A stretch of DNA of 64,000 bases from Malurus cyaneus samueli (Eukaryota; Chordata; Aves; Passeriformes; Maluridae): assembly GCA_009741485.1 (NCBI GenBank), contig CM019230.1, positions 12,000,446-12,064,445 of the forward strand. The letters run 5' to 3'. Shown piece by piece: positions 55,601-64,000 of the stretch. Below the pieces are notes generated by a model. It searched no databases and was not told where the DNA came from. It saw only the letters and a list, made by a program, of their open reading frames with translations. How positions within the stretch are numbered: position 1 is the stretch's first letter; every line of letters starts with the position of its first letter. A program made the position numbers and the translations under genes.

Positions 55601-56651
55601 CCCACCAGTCTCAGGAGAGTCCAGACCAGGAGGACAGAACACAGAATATAGCAAACAACTGTGACAAACATTATTTCATGACAGTACCTCCACTTCTGTC
55701 ACACAGAGAGCAACCTTTCCTTTTACCCGGTCCCAACACAGAGCAAACTGCTTCTTTAATATTACCATCCCTGTATAAAAGTAATAAAAAAAAAAAAAAC
55801 CAATCCAGCACTGTGCCACCTCAGCCTAACCAGGCCAAAAATGTTGTTCAAGCAGAGAGTATTCTTCAGTGTTCTAACTTTAAAAGAGTGTTCTCACTCA
55901 AAAGGTGTTCTGAGGCCTTTCTGAAAAATAAATATCCACCGTTTTTGCAAGGCTGCTCAACCATCAACAAGTGCTGGAGGGAACCAACACGACCCGCTGC
56001 AGCACTGTAAATTTCCATCGAAACGGAACGAAACTGAACCGCAAGTTCGCGTTGAACTAATTTTACTTCAATGTTTGTCTCGAGCAAAGCACACACCGGA
56101 GGCGGAGGGTCGGAGGAGATCACGGGTGGCCGGGGCAGTGCCGTCGTGCCGCAGCCCCGACCCGGCCGCCGCCGCTTCCCGGCCGCACCGTGGAGTTCCT
56201 GGGGGCACGGGCCGCCCCCGCCGCACATCGCTCCTGCCGGCTCCCCGGGATGCTGCTACAGCCGCGGCCTGCACCGCTCACCCGGAGCGGCCGCAGAACC
56301 GTCCCCGGTCGGGAGAGACCAGAGCCGCGTCCAGCCCGGCCTTTGTCCCGGTGGCCGGGGCCGAGCTCGGGGCCGAACTCCGGGAGGCCCTGCGCCCGCG
56401 GGCAGGGCCAGGGCCGCGCTTCCTCCGCCGAGCGCGCCGGGCGCGGCCGGGCCGCCACGGGGCAGGCCCGGAGCGGGGCCGCCGGGCCTGGCCGGGCCGG
56501 CCGACCGGGGCTGGGCTTCCGCGGGCTGCGCTGCTCCACAGCCGCGGCCCAGCACGGGGAGCGCGGTCGGCAGCGCCTGGGGGTCCCCGGCCAGGGCAGG
56601 CGAGACCTGCAGCAGCTTCGGCCCGGCGCTGCCCGGGCCGGCGGTGCTTAC

Positions 56652-56744
56652 CCTGCATGCTGCTGCTGCTGCTGCTGCTGGCGGCGCCCGGCCGGGCCCG
56701 CTCCCGCTCCCCCCGGAGCCGCCGCTGGGGCTGGGAGTCGCCAT
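56652..56744 (-). CDS. MAP2K4: MAP2K4 exon 1, coding part (frame conflict)
   Basis: On the minus strand an ATG at 56,744 in strong context (A at -3, G at +4) opens MATPSPSGGSGGSGSGPG, clearly the low-complexity MKK4 N-terminus (human begins MAAPSPSGG). The segment runs into a CAG-type triplet run and reaches ATGCAGG before the donor GTAAGC at 56,651. Human exon 1 ends in MQ plus the first base of Gly, and that context is present here. The conflict is that 56,744 to 56,652 is 93 nt (phase 0), whereas exon 2 needs phase 1. In the ATG frame the triplets read as poly-Ala then Cys-Arg, and joining to exon 2 gives a stop after a few codons. In the next frame they read as poly-Ser then Met-Gln, which joins correctly. 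One base is therefore missing (or two extra) somewhere between the ATG and the repeat. Exon identity is secure; the exact start and frame are not. Confidence 0.85.
56658..56680 (-). repeat. MAP2K4: CAG-type triplet repeat inside exon 1
   Basis: Seven and two-thirds TGC units on the plus strand (AGC/GCA on the coding strand) sit just before the exon 1 donor. They encode poly-Ala in the frame of the ATG at 56,744, or poly-Ser in the frame that joins exon 2. Unit-number changes would keep the frame, so the repeat alone does not explain the exon 1 frame conflict. Confidence 0.9.
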
Positions 56745-56889
56745 TGTGCGCGGAGCGGGAGCAGCGGCGGCGGCGCTGCGCAGGGCCCTCCCGCAGGGCA
56801 GGACACACGCCCCGCCGCCTGTCCGCCCCCGGCTGGGGCCGCGAAACCCTCCCCGCCGGGCCCCCGCCTGCGGCACCGCAACGGCGTGG

Positions 56890-56898
56890 CGGGGGCGG
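56890..56898. promoter_or_regulatory. GC box (Sp/KLF-type site)
   Basis: GGGGGCGG lies on the plus strand about 150 bp upstream of the MAP2K4 ATG. It matches the GC-box core bound by Sp/KLF factors. In a CpG island such matches are frequent, so function is only suggested. Confidence 0.4.
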
Positions 56899-57110
56899 TG
56901 CTGCCTCCCGCAAGGGACGGGACATCGTGGGCTGCGCTCCTGCGGCTCCGCTCCTGCTGCCTCAGGGGACCCTGAACCGCGCTCGGCCCCGGCAGCCCCA
57001 CAGCCGGGGGTGCCCGAACATCTGCTGTCCTGTCTCACATCCCTGTGGCCGGGGAGGCCCCTCCGGGGCCGGCAGTCGGCCCGAGCAGCTTTATTCATTT
57101 CTCATCTTCC

Positions 57111-59239
57111 CCCTAGGGTTAGGACTTCTCCCACACAGGCAGTCCCTTGCAAACTTCTCCTGACTCCCCCGACACCACAGGGTATAACTCCCTGCCGTGA
57201 TTTCCCGGGCACCCAGGGCATCAACCCTTTCCTGTCACCGTCAGCCTCCCCCTCATTTTCTTTTTTCTCTTGGTCACTGCTGTTGACCCTTCCTCTTAAC
57301 TCCAGCAAACCTACACTCGTAGTCGTAGGGGCAGCACATACTGTGAATTAGAGCAGTGAAGGGATTGCCCCAGAGCCATGGGCTCCCTCCAGCCTGCTGC
57401 CATGATGTGGGTGAGTCCCTTCATCTATAGGAGGCCTTGTGTCCTTATCTTTGTAATAGTGATAATACTCCCTTTACGAGTGGAGATGGGCTAAGAGCTG
57501 TACATCCACGTGTTAGAAGTAGGAGAATTCTTTCCCTGTTCCTTCATTGCCCAGGCCACCATGAAGGCAACAAAACAGGAAACACCTCAAGCCCCGAACA
57601 CAAACTGCTAATCCCTCCAGAAACTGCAAACCATCACCCTTTATGCAAGTGCAGTGGGGAAGGAGATTGGGGCAGGAGCTGCTCCCCATCAGGCCTTCAT
57701 TTTTTTCTTTTCTCTCCCAGTTCAGCTCATATTGATTTCTCTTGCCTCATGTTAAGAACCAAGAATTTTCTTTTGTCATATGTTTTGAACTAAGGAAAGC
57801 ATCTTGTTCCATCCTAGAGTCTTCTGGTTTCCCAGCTCAGTTGTGTGGGGGGGTCAGGGAGACAGACCAGAATAGTCCCTGGGGCACAGAGGGAGCCCAG
57901 CCTTCTGCCCAAACGCTGTTCTGCAGGGAATAACTCACACTCTGCTGAGTTCACTTTAGCCAGGAGGTGGGAGAAGAAGTCAGAACTAGTACTGACCATC
58001 TCCTTGTTTCTGCTCCCAAATCCTGATAGTCCAGCAAATTCATCTCCCTCCCTGTCAGAGATGCTGTTTTCCTTTGTCTTGGGGGACACCATAAACCCTT
58101 TCACACATGCCAAGATACCAGTAGCCTCTTTGCTGACTTTGAACTTACACTGCTGCGCTACACTGGCCCACCTTAGTCTCTGCTCTCTGACATTGCTGAC
58201 TGTTCCAAAGCTGCTTCCACTCTGGCACCTTCACCACTTTGGTGAAGAGAGGAATGAGAGTCACTTGTATTCAGAGCTTCAACAAGGAACAGCTCTTCCT
58301 GAGTGTGGCTTATGTGAGCACCACGGATGGCAACATCAGTGCTAGCACCTGGAAAAGCCTGTAACAAAGACCACAGACACACGGCATGCAGCACACGTCC
58401 AGGTGAAGGTGTGCCCTTATCCTCTCCTCTCATATTCCCATATGGGACAGCCTAGCACAAGCGGGATCCCAATGCTACATCTTCACCTACACAATGCTGG
58501 GCAGGACCAGGAATGGCTGCTCTGTGAGAAAGGTGGAGCATAACATGGTGGATAGGCAGTGGCCTCCACAGCCAGAGGCCAAGCCTGAGCCAGGTGAGCA
58601 GCACAGTCCCATGGCAGTGACCAGGCTTGGTCTGGATTCTGCAATAGGCAGTGCTGATGTTAAGTCAAGTCCCCAGGTCAGTGTTTGGCTCACAGCCCCA
58701 GGACAGGGCTATATACAGCAGCAACACAGCTACAATGTAGCTTAAGTGGGAGCCAAAGAGCGAGCTTTGGTTAGAAAAAGCTCCCAGGTGAATAAGTGAA
58801 GAGTGGTTTATATATATCTATATATATAACACAAACACGCACATGCGCACGCACACACACACACACCCCAGGCTTCTTCCATTTTTTTTCAGAGTGCATC
58901 AAAGCCACCTCATGGTGATTAAACCACTTGCTCTTACCAGTAAACTGGTCTTAAACACTGAGAGTTAAACTTCAGTGGGGAAGGCTGGGGGAGAGGGTGC
59001 AGTTTGAGTTCTAACACAAAGAATATTCCCCTCCTTAATTCCATGTCTTTCCTTTCTCTTCCCTGTTTTGCTTAAGCTTTCTCTTCTGCATTAACCCCTG
59101 AGTGCAGGTCCAAGGTTGACACATTGCAGGCTGTGATGCAGAAACCCAGTGCCCACTGGCAAACACTGACACACAGCTGACAACTGGCTTCCACTTCTGC
59201 TCTGTGCCACCTGCATGTGGTTTGCTTCCAATTAGGTAA
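57111..59239. other. Intergenic DNA upstream of MAP2K4
   Basis: From the edge of the CpG island to the older CR1 copy. Apart from a compound AT/CA microsatellite at 58,808-58,867, I see no gene, RNA or recognisable repeat. Cis-regulatory elements of MAP2K4 could lie here, but no specific site is supported. Confidence 0.7.
58808..58867. repeat. Compound AT / CA microsatellite
   Basis: A TA-rich stretch with one CTA interruption passes into ACACGCACATGCGCACGC and then an uninterrupted CA run. The right half is about 30 bp of strict purine-pyrimidine alternation. Confidence 0.95.
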
Positions 59240-60345
59240 TTCATACTTCCCCCCAACTGCAAATCTGGGAGGATCAACAATACCTGTTCTGACATGTCTA
59301 TGAAACCTTTCCTTAAAGACCTCCAGTGATGGAGATTGTGCCATTCTCTAGCAATCTGTTCTGGCACACATCCTAACATTTTCCAAAAGCCTAACTTCAG
59401 GGTATTTTTCTAATCTGAAATCTTTTCTATTCTGCCCTATTCCCTATGGCTATGGCCTTCTTCAAAATGACCCCTTGAGCACTTGATGATGTGCAATGAT
59501 GAACTGCAATGCTTCCCTTCCCATCCTTGCCTCAGTTTTCTCTTCTACATATTACATCAATTCATTTCCTTCAGCCTTTCTTTATGTTTTCTCTGCCTCC
59601 CAGCAACCTCACTGACCTCTTTTGATGTCTTTTCTGCCCATCTGCATTTTTTGAAATACAGCATCCCTAGCTAGGCATACTACCCCAGCATGCCTTGGGA
59701 GGCTACAGCTCACATGCTCCAGGATGGCATTTACCTTTCCCATTGCTGGTGTTCAGTTTGCTCTCTATCACACCATGGACTTTTTTTTCTGGGGTCGTGG
59801 GGGGAGGGAGTTTGGGGGGTTTTTTGTGTGTTTTTTTGTTGTGGTTGTGTTTGTTTACTTTGGGGCTTTTGTTTGTTGGGTTGGGGTAGTTTTTTTGGAA
59901 AAAAAACTGAACCTGTGTTTCTCACTGCTCACAAAAGTAAAAAGTAATGCTGGAAGGTGTACCTGTCAAATATTGCCCTGTAGATTGCAGACCATTTCTC
60001 CATTTAGTGCTGAATCCTGTTGTCTTTGCTGTCCTCAACAACCTGGAGTAATTAGCAGGTTTAATAAGGCAGTCATGGGTGTTAATCATCCAGGCTGCTA
60101 ACTAAAGTAATTAAAAAGATTTGGCATCAGAACGGACCCCTGCAAAAATCCCTTGAATATGTCTTTCCATTTTGACCAACACTGATAATTAGCACTTGGG
60201 GTACAATGAACTCACCAGTTTTACACTCACCATGGCCTTGTACCTTCTCAAGAAGGGGTCAGGACAGCCAGTGTTAAAAACCTTGCTAAAGTCAACATAC
60301 AGCACATCTGTTACTTTTCACTTTATGCCTAAAAAATTGTGCCAC
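59240..60345 (-). mobile_element. Older, longer CR1-type LINE copy
   Basis: Diverged CR1-like sequence, antisense on the plus strand. It includes cttaaagacctccagtgatg, the ccaggatggcatttaccttt block and gttaaaaaccttgctaaagt, which corresponds to the reverse-transcriptase domain. Homology is interrupted by a G/T-rich tract at about 59,779-59,905. No intact ORF remains. The degree of decay suggests an older subfamily than the tails inside MAP2K4; the subfamily cannot be named without a library search. Confidence 0.7.
59779..59905. repeat. G/T-rich low-complexity tract
   Basis: More than 120 bp composed almost only of G and T on the plus strand, with T-runs of up to 8 and G-runs of up to 6. It lies within CR1-like flanks. 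Open frames across it read as Phe/Val/Cys/Gly runs and are not coding. Confidence 0.9.
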
Positions 60346-60452
60346 ACCAGGACATGAGAGTGGTTTGTCACCATTTTTCCTGATATACCCTTCTCTCTGC
60401 AAACAGGACATCAACCACCACTTACTCTGTATCATTTACATCATGCCTGGAT

Positions 60453-60509
60453 CTTATGCTATACTATATACATATACATATGCTATGCTATATACATATA
60501 TATTCGTAT
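60453..60509. repeat. AT-rich imperfect TATGC/TATACA repeat
   Basis: Repeated tatgctata and tatacatata units with a TATATATTCGTATA end. It lies between the old CR1 and the ERV pol remnant, and looks like a degenerate microsatellite. Confidence 0.7.
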
Positions 60510-60704
60510 AACTCTACAAAGTACAGGTATTATTTCAGTAGTCACTGGCTGTCCCCACCAAAATGTCTGTTGAGTTTTAGTCTGGTGTATCTGGAGCAGT
60601 CCATACTCATTGTCCATGGTAGCTATGACATACAATGGCATTGTCATTCAACAACCAAAATTACATGTGCAATTCAACATTACAGACTCTTCTCAATGAA
60701 AAAC

Positions 60705-61450
60705 AAGTCCCCTTGAGGTGCGCATCATGTTTCCCTGTCCCTTTGCATTATCCACCTGGGGCACCCAGGCCCTTGAGCAAAAACAATCCCAGGGATGGGT
60801 TTGCCTTTTCTTGAGGCAGGAGTGATCCAAACTGGCTTTCCTAAGACATTTCTCATATGCACCATGGGGATTTTATCCCCTTCTGTGGAGGTTTTGATTG
60901 GGCAGGGCCAGCTCAGGTCTTAAGTAACCTGGTGGCCTTCACTAAATGCAGTTCCTAATGTTTGGAGGTCCCACAACCCATTGCTTTCAATGTGGTTTTT
61001 AGCAGTCCATTGCACTGTTCAGCTTTCCCAGGCTGGAGCATGACAGGGTATATGAAACACCCACTCAATCCTGTGCTCTCTGGCCCAGGTGTCCCTGAGG
61101 CTCTTTTGGAAATGAGTCCCACTGTCCAACCCAATTCTTTCAGTGCTGCCATGTCTCCCCAGGACTTGCTTTTCAAGGCCCAGGATGGCATTCTGGGCAG
61201 TTTTGTGAGACACAGGGTGCATCTCCAGCCATCCAGGGGCTATTCCCACCATTGTCAGCAGGCAGCTCTTGCCTTTGCAGGTCTGCAGGAGTGTGGTGTA
61301 ATCCAACTGCCAGGCCTCCCCATACTTATATTTTGACCATCATTCCCCAATACCACAGGGGCTTTACCCACTTGGCCCTGCTTGATCACAGGACGCATTG
61401 CACAGTCATGGATACCCTGGGATACAATGTCAATGGTTAAATCCACTCCT
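60705..61450 (-). pseudogene. ERV integrase remnant
   Basis: Integrase pieces lie in three minus-strand frames. VDLTIDIVSQGIHDCA is near 61,400; LDYTTL (catalytic Asp codon at 61,301-61,303) through RIGLDSGTHFQ (second Asp) covers 61,306-61,020; GKAEQCNGLLKTTLKAMG, carrying the expected catalytic Glu, is in another frame just below. The frameshift near 61,020 separates the D,D from the E. C-terminal integrase-like residues continue with stops to about 60,705. Confidence 0.85.
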
Positions 61451-61453
61451 TGG

Positions 61454-62010
61454 TCATGAGCCTATTTGTAATGCTACATCTCTTCCTTGATGACCTGAGG
61501 GATCACTGAGCATGAAATAACTCACCCTTATGTTGCCAGTCCAGATCCACCTGAGACACTTTAATCCTAGCAGCAGGATCCACCTGTCTGTTGTTGCGAT
61601 GCTCTTGAGTAGCTGACTCTTGGGTAGGTGTGCATTTCCATGATGGACCTTTACAGACAGATTCTCTACCCAGACAGCCATGTCTCGCCATAATTCAGCA
61701 GCCCAGATGGGTTTCCCTCTGCACTGCCAATTGTTTTTTTTTTTCACCAGACCAGGCACCCCCACAGAGCATTTGCTGCCATCAGTGCAGAGGCAGAGCA
61801 CTGGCCATTTCTCTTGTTCTGTGATATCCAAAGCCAACTGGACAACTTTCAGCTCTGCAATTTGACTTCATCCAATTTGTCCCTCAAAGGCTTCTGCAAC
61901 TCCTTGCATAGCACTCCCTTCATGTAGCACTCCATACAGCAGCTCTCCATTTTTGATTTGTCACTACGATATGGCAGAATCCATCAGTGAAGAGTGTGTA
62001 TTGCTTTTCA
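61454..62010 (-). pseudogene. ERV RNase H and integrase N-terminal remnant
   Basis: A TDG motif at about 61,980-61,988 begins an RNase H-like domain. It continues, after a frame change, through AELKVVQLALDI and CTDGSKC, matching the D-E-D order of retroviral RNase H. The open stretch at 61,454-61,837 then runs through WAAELWRDMAVWVENLSVKV to DPSGHQGRD, which looks like the start of the integrase zinc-binding region. Frameshifts separate the first Asp from the rest. Confidence 0.8.
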
Positions 62011-62300
62011 TTTTCAGGTAGCTGATTATGTAGTGGGGCCTCCTCCACACCTGTCACCTTTTCCTCCTCCTCTTCTGATGATAATCCAAAATTTTTGCTT
62101 TCCAGCTAGTTCACGATAGCTCCCAAGACCCCAGGGTGATTGGAGTTTCCTATTCAAGTTCACTGTGTGATCACAGTGATCCATTTACTCCATGTAGCAT
62201 CACTGATGATGTGTGGCAGGGACTTTCCCTTTGAACATCCAGGCCAGCACTGGTAGTTGGGGTGGCAGAATGTCTTGGTTTGAGTATGCTTGAGTGCCAA

Positions 62301-62822
62301 TCACTTCAGAAGCAGCTCAAACCCCTTCAGTTCATACTGAAGTTTCAACATGTCTGGCACAACAGCACACAGTGATGGTGTAATTTCATTCCAGCCACCA
62401 TAGTCTACTGTGAGTCTCCACTCTCTACTGGACTTATGCACAGGCCATATGGGGCTATTGAAGGGTGTGCAAGTCCTGCTGAGCGCTCCCTGGCTCTGCA
62501 GCTCATGAATCATCCCATGGATGGAATCATGCAGTCCCAATCTGTGCGGTATTGTCGATAATGCACTGTTGTGGTAGCAATCAGTAGCTGTTATTCTTTG
62601 GCTCTTCAGCAGTCCCACAGCAGAAGAGTATTCTGAGAGGCCAGGCAAGATATTAAACAGTCCAATTCCCTTTGTCTCCATAGCAGCTGTCCTGAAGGCC
62701 CAGCAATGCCCCTTCGGGTCCTTGAAATACCCTCTCCTGAGATAATCTATGCCAAGAATACATGGGGCCTCTGGACCAGTTGCAGTGAGGCATTTCTGCC
62801 ACTCGTTCCTAGTCAGGCTCAC
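62301..62822 (-). pseudogene. ERV protease end plus RT N-terminal remnant
   Basis: The longest open piece of the ERV (about 170 codons, no ATG of its own needed because it is part of a polyprotein). It contains ILGIDYLRRGYF, typical of the protease C-terminus, then FNSPIWPVHKSSREWRLTVD and YGGWNEITPSL, the finger region of reverse transcriptase. It stops before the palm. No Y-x-D-D is present in any minus-strand frame between about 62,400 and 61,900, so the catalytic centre of RT has been lost, probably by an internal deletion. Confidence 0.85.
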
Positions 62823-62950
62823 TTTTCCTTCCAGTAAAGTCAGTATTGGGATCCCCCTGTCACCCCAGAAACAGAGATGGATTCTGCCCCTACATATCTT
62901 GGTGGCATCAGGGTACAGTTTGTGCTCGTGTCAACTAGAGGCTTACACTG
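62823..62950 (-). pseudogene. ERV protease remnant
   Basis: A minus-strand frame shows KPLVDTSTNCTLMPP, an aspartic-protease-like active-site motif (Asp codon at 62,930-62,932), followed by stops about 30 codons on. Its frame differs from the next pol segment. The DTS(T) form deviates from the usual DTG/DSG. Confidence 0.65.
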
Positions 62951-63431
62951 TTCTGAGTCTGATGTGCCAGGCCATGGATCCACACAATCCAAGAAATCCA
63001 ACTATCCCTTTCCCCACTAGAGGGTCTTAGTACTCACTGCTCATTTCTTGTAAATATGACATGGAGGTCTCTCCAGGAGGACAGGAACTAACATCATCCC
63101 TTTGTTTCTGCCTGGGACTTGCCCATGAAAAACTGGAGTGGCATTTATCCTTGAAGAATTTGCTGTGGTTGTTGTTCTTCCTCTCAACTCACAAACCCAT
63201 GCTGCTCACCCAACTGGCAACTGAAATCTTTTCACACATCTTGCAGCTCACCTGGGGATAGGGAAAAGGTGACTGTCTCTGGGTTTGGCTCTTCCTCATG
63301 TTCTGAGGGCCCTGCTTCCTCTTCATCCCTCACTAAGTGAACTGATTTGGTCTTTTATTTCTTCTTCTGAATAGGGGCAACTTCTCCTGGCATAGGTTGT
63401 TCTTCTGGTTCAACTATAGCTTAAGTGCCCA

Positions 63432-63498
63432 TGGTGCCTGGTGCCTGGTGCTCTGCTTTCCTTCCCCTTCCCCTTTCTCTTCCCCTCCCCCTTCCCCT
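63432..63498. repeat. TGGTGCC tandem plus polypyrimidine tract
   Basis: Three TGGTGCC-like units are followed by a 43-bp pure C/T tract at 63,456-63,498 made of CTTCCCC-like units. It lies near the 5' end of the visible ERV remnant. Confidence 0.85.
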
Positions 63499-63775
63499 AA
63501 GGGTGCTATCTAGTGATGAACAGTGCCTGATCAGCAGTAGCCAGGGCCCAGCACATTGCAGTAAGTTGCTCCTCTCTGGAACTGCCATAGCATTATTCCT
63601 TCACCAATCTCACCATTTTTACAGGATCTGTAGTTGTTTAGAGGTGAACTTCTAAACCACTGGAGGAGAGAAACTCTTCAAATACTGGCCCATGTCCTCC
63701 CACATTCCATGCCACCCATGACTATCCACTTGAAGAGCAGGTCTATGTGCTGGAAAACATACCAGTTAAAAAAAA

Positions 63776-63925
63776 AAATCTACTTAAAAAAGCAAATTGT
63801 CACTGGCAATCATTTTGAAATGAAAACTACAAAAAATTTAAGTGTGTGTACTTATACTTCACTAAGTATCCATGAACAAAAAATAAAATTCTATTTCCTA
63901 TGTTATATTAAATCTACTTAAAAAA
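63776..63925. repeat. 16-bp direct repeats flanking AT-rich segment
   Basis: AAATCTACTTAAAAAA occurs at 63,776-63,791 and 63,910-63,925, each beside a poly-A run. The 118 bp between is AT-rich. This may be a local duplication or target-site duplication of a short insertion. Confidence 0.8.
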
Positions 63926-64000
63926 AAAAATCTAAAATAACTTTAGTCAGGGGTTTTGTTTGCCTTTGCCCTGGGAAAAGAATTTTAAGTTTCTTTACAG

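Larger units (their letters stand above)
24410..56651 (-). other. MAP2K4: MAP2K4 intron 1 (about 32 kb)
   Basis: Bounded by the exon 1 donor GTAAGC (56,651 downward) and the exon 2 acceptor CCCAG. It carries eight CR1 3'-end fragments (about 25.6, 25.85, 27.4, 29.9, 33.0, 34.2, 40.2 and 43.7 kb), an (AT)23 microsatellite at 37.8 kb, a 17-bp tandem duplication at 49.6 kb, and A/T homopolymers such as those near 38.37, 54.55 and 55.79 kb. The 44-56 kb part has no transposon that I recognise. No coding exon of another gene was seen on either strand. Confidence 0.9.
56060..57110 (-). promoter_or_regulatory. MAP2K4: CpG-island promoter of MAP2K4
   Basis: About 1 kb of very GC-rich, CpG-dense sequence stands out sharply from AT-leaning flanks. 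It contains exon 1, its 5' UTR and the first ~600 bp of intron 1. On the minus strand the likely initiation zone is upstream of the ATG, roughly 56,760-57,100. No TATA box is apparent, as expected for a CpG-island housekeeping-type promoter. The transcription start cannot be fixed from sequence. The island could also drive a divergent transcript, but no rightward gene is recognisable. Confidence 0.85.
60700..63300 (-). mobile_element. Decayed ERVL-like endogenous retrovirus, internal part
   Basis: Minus-strand retroviral pol order is visible from high to low coordinates: protease, partial reverse transcriptase, RNase H, integrase, with an integrase C-terminal stretch running to about 60,705. 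All are broken by frameshifts and stops. A possible Gag C-terminal remnant lies near 63,150-63,280 but is weak. No env and no clear LTR pair is seen; the 5' part would lie beyond the right edge. The pol style (TVDY in RT, integrase with LDYTT) suggests an avian ERVL-like, class III-type element. It is non-functional. Confidence 0.85.

Noticed and set aside
56071..57351. Plus-strand open frames of up to 426 codons, and other long frames on both strands, across the CpG island
   Set aside because: GC-rich DNA has few stop codons. All six frames are long here, residue composition is Arg/Pro/Ala/Gly-rich without domains, and they overlap the MAP2K4 promoter and exon 1.
59690..59947. Phe/Cys/Val/Gly-rich open frames that resemble membrane peptides
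   Set aside because: They come from the G/T low-complexity tract and old CR1 sequence.
1..64000. tRNA, rRNA, CRISPR arrays, operons or bacterial-type features
   Set aside because: None was seen. The window is vertebrate intronic and intergenic DNA; a known mammalian intronic microRNA of MAP2K4 (miR-744) has no counterpart that I could recognise here.

Overview
The window is nuclear DNA from a bird. The evidence is AT-leaning non-coding DNA with avian CR1 LINE fragments, several ending in the typical ATTCTATGA-like 3' motif, plus an ERVL-like retroviral pol remnant. Three exons of one conserved vertebrate gene are present. There are no operons, no ribosome binding sites and no dense coding. 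The bird group cannot be settled from this sequence alone.

The only gene I can support is MAP2K4 (MKK4/SEK1, a dual-specificity MAP kinase kinase of the JNK/p38 pathways), on the minus strand. From right to left the window holds a CpG-island promoter (about 56,060-57,110), coding exon 1 (56,652-56,744), a 32 kb intron 1, exon 2 (24,307-24,409, the JNK/p38 docking site), an 18 kb intron 2, exon 3 (6,132-6,306, the glycine-rich loop and the ATP-binding lysine) and the first 6.1 kb of intron 3. The rest of the kinase domain lies beyond the left edge. Exon 2 (103 nt) and exon 3 (175 nt) match the human exon lengths and phases that I recall, and all splice sites are canonical.

The introns contain about nine short, 5'-truncated CR1 fragments, an (AT)23 microsatellite, two possible G-quadruplex tracts and a four-copy GATTGGTGGAT motif. 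Upstream of the promoter (57.1-64 kb) the DNA is intergenic. It holds a compound AT/CA microsatellite, an older long CR1 copy (about 59.24-60.35 kb) with a G/T-rich tract inside it, and a decayed ERVL-like pol (about 60.7-63.3 kb) with protease, partial RT, RNase H and integrase pieces in broken frames.

The most notable observation is in exon 1. The strong-context ATG at 56,744 opens an obvious MKK4 N-terminus, but it is not in frame with exon 2 across the only plausible donor. This could be a one-base sequence error or a real change in start-codon use. I found no novel multi-gene system; most of the window is ordinary avian intron.
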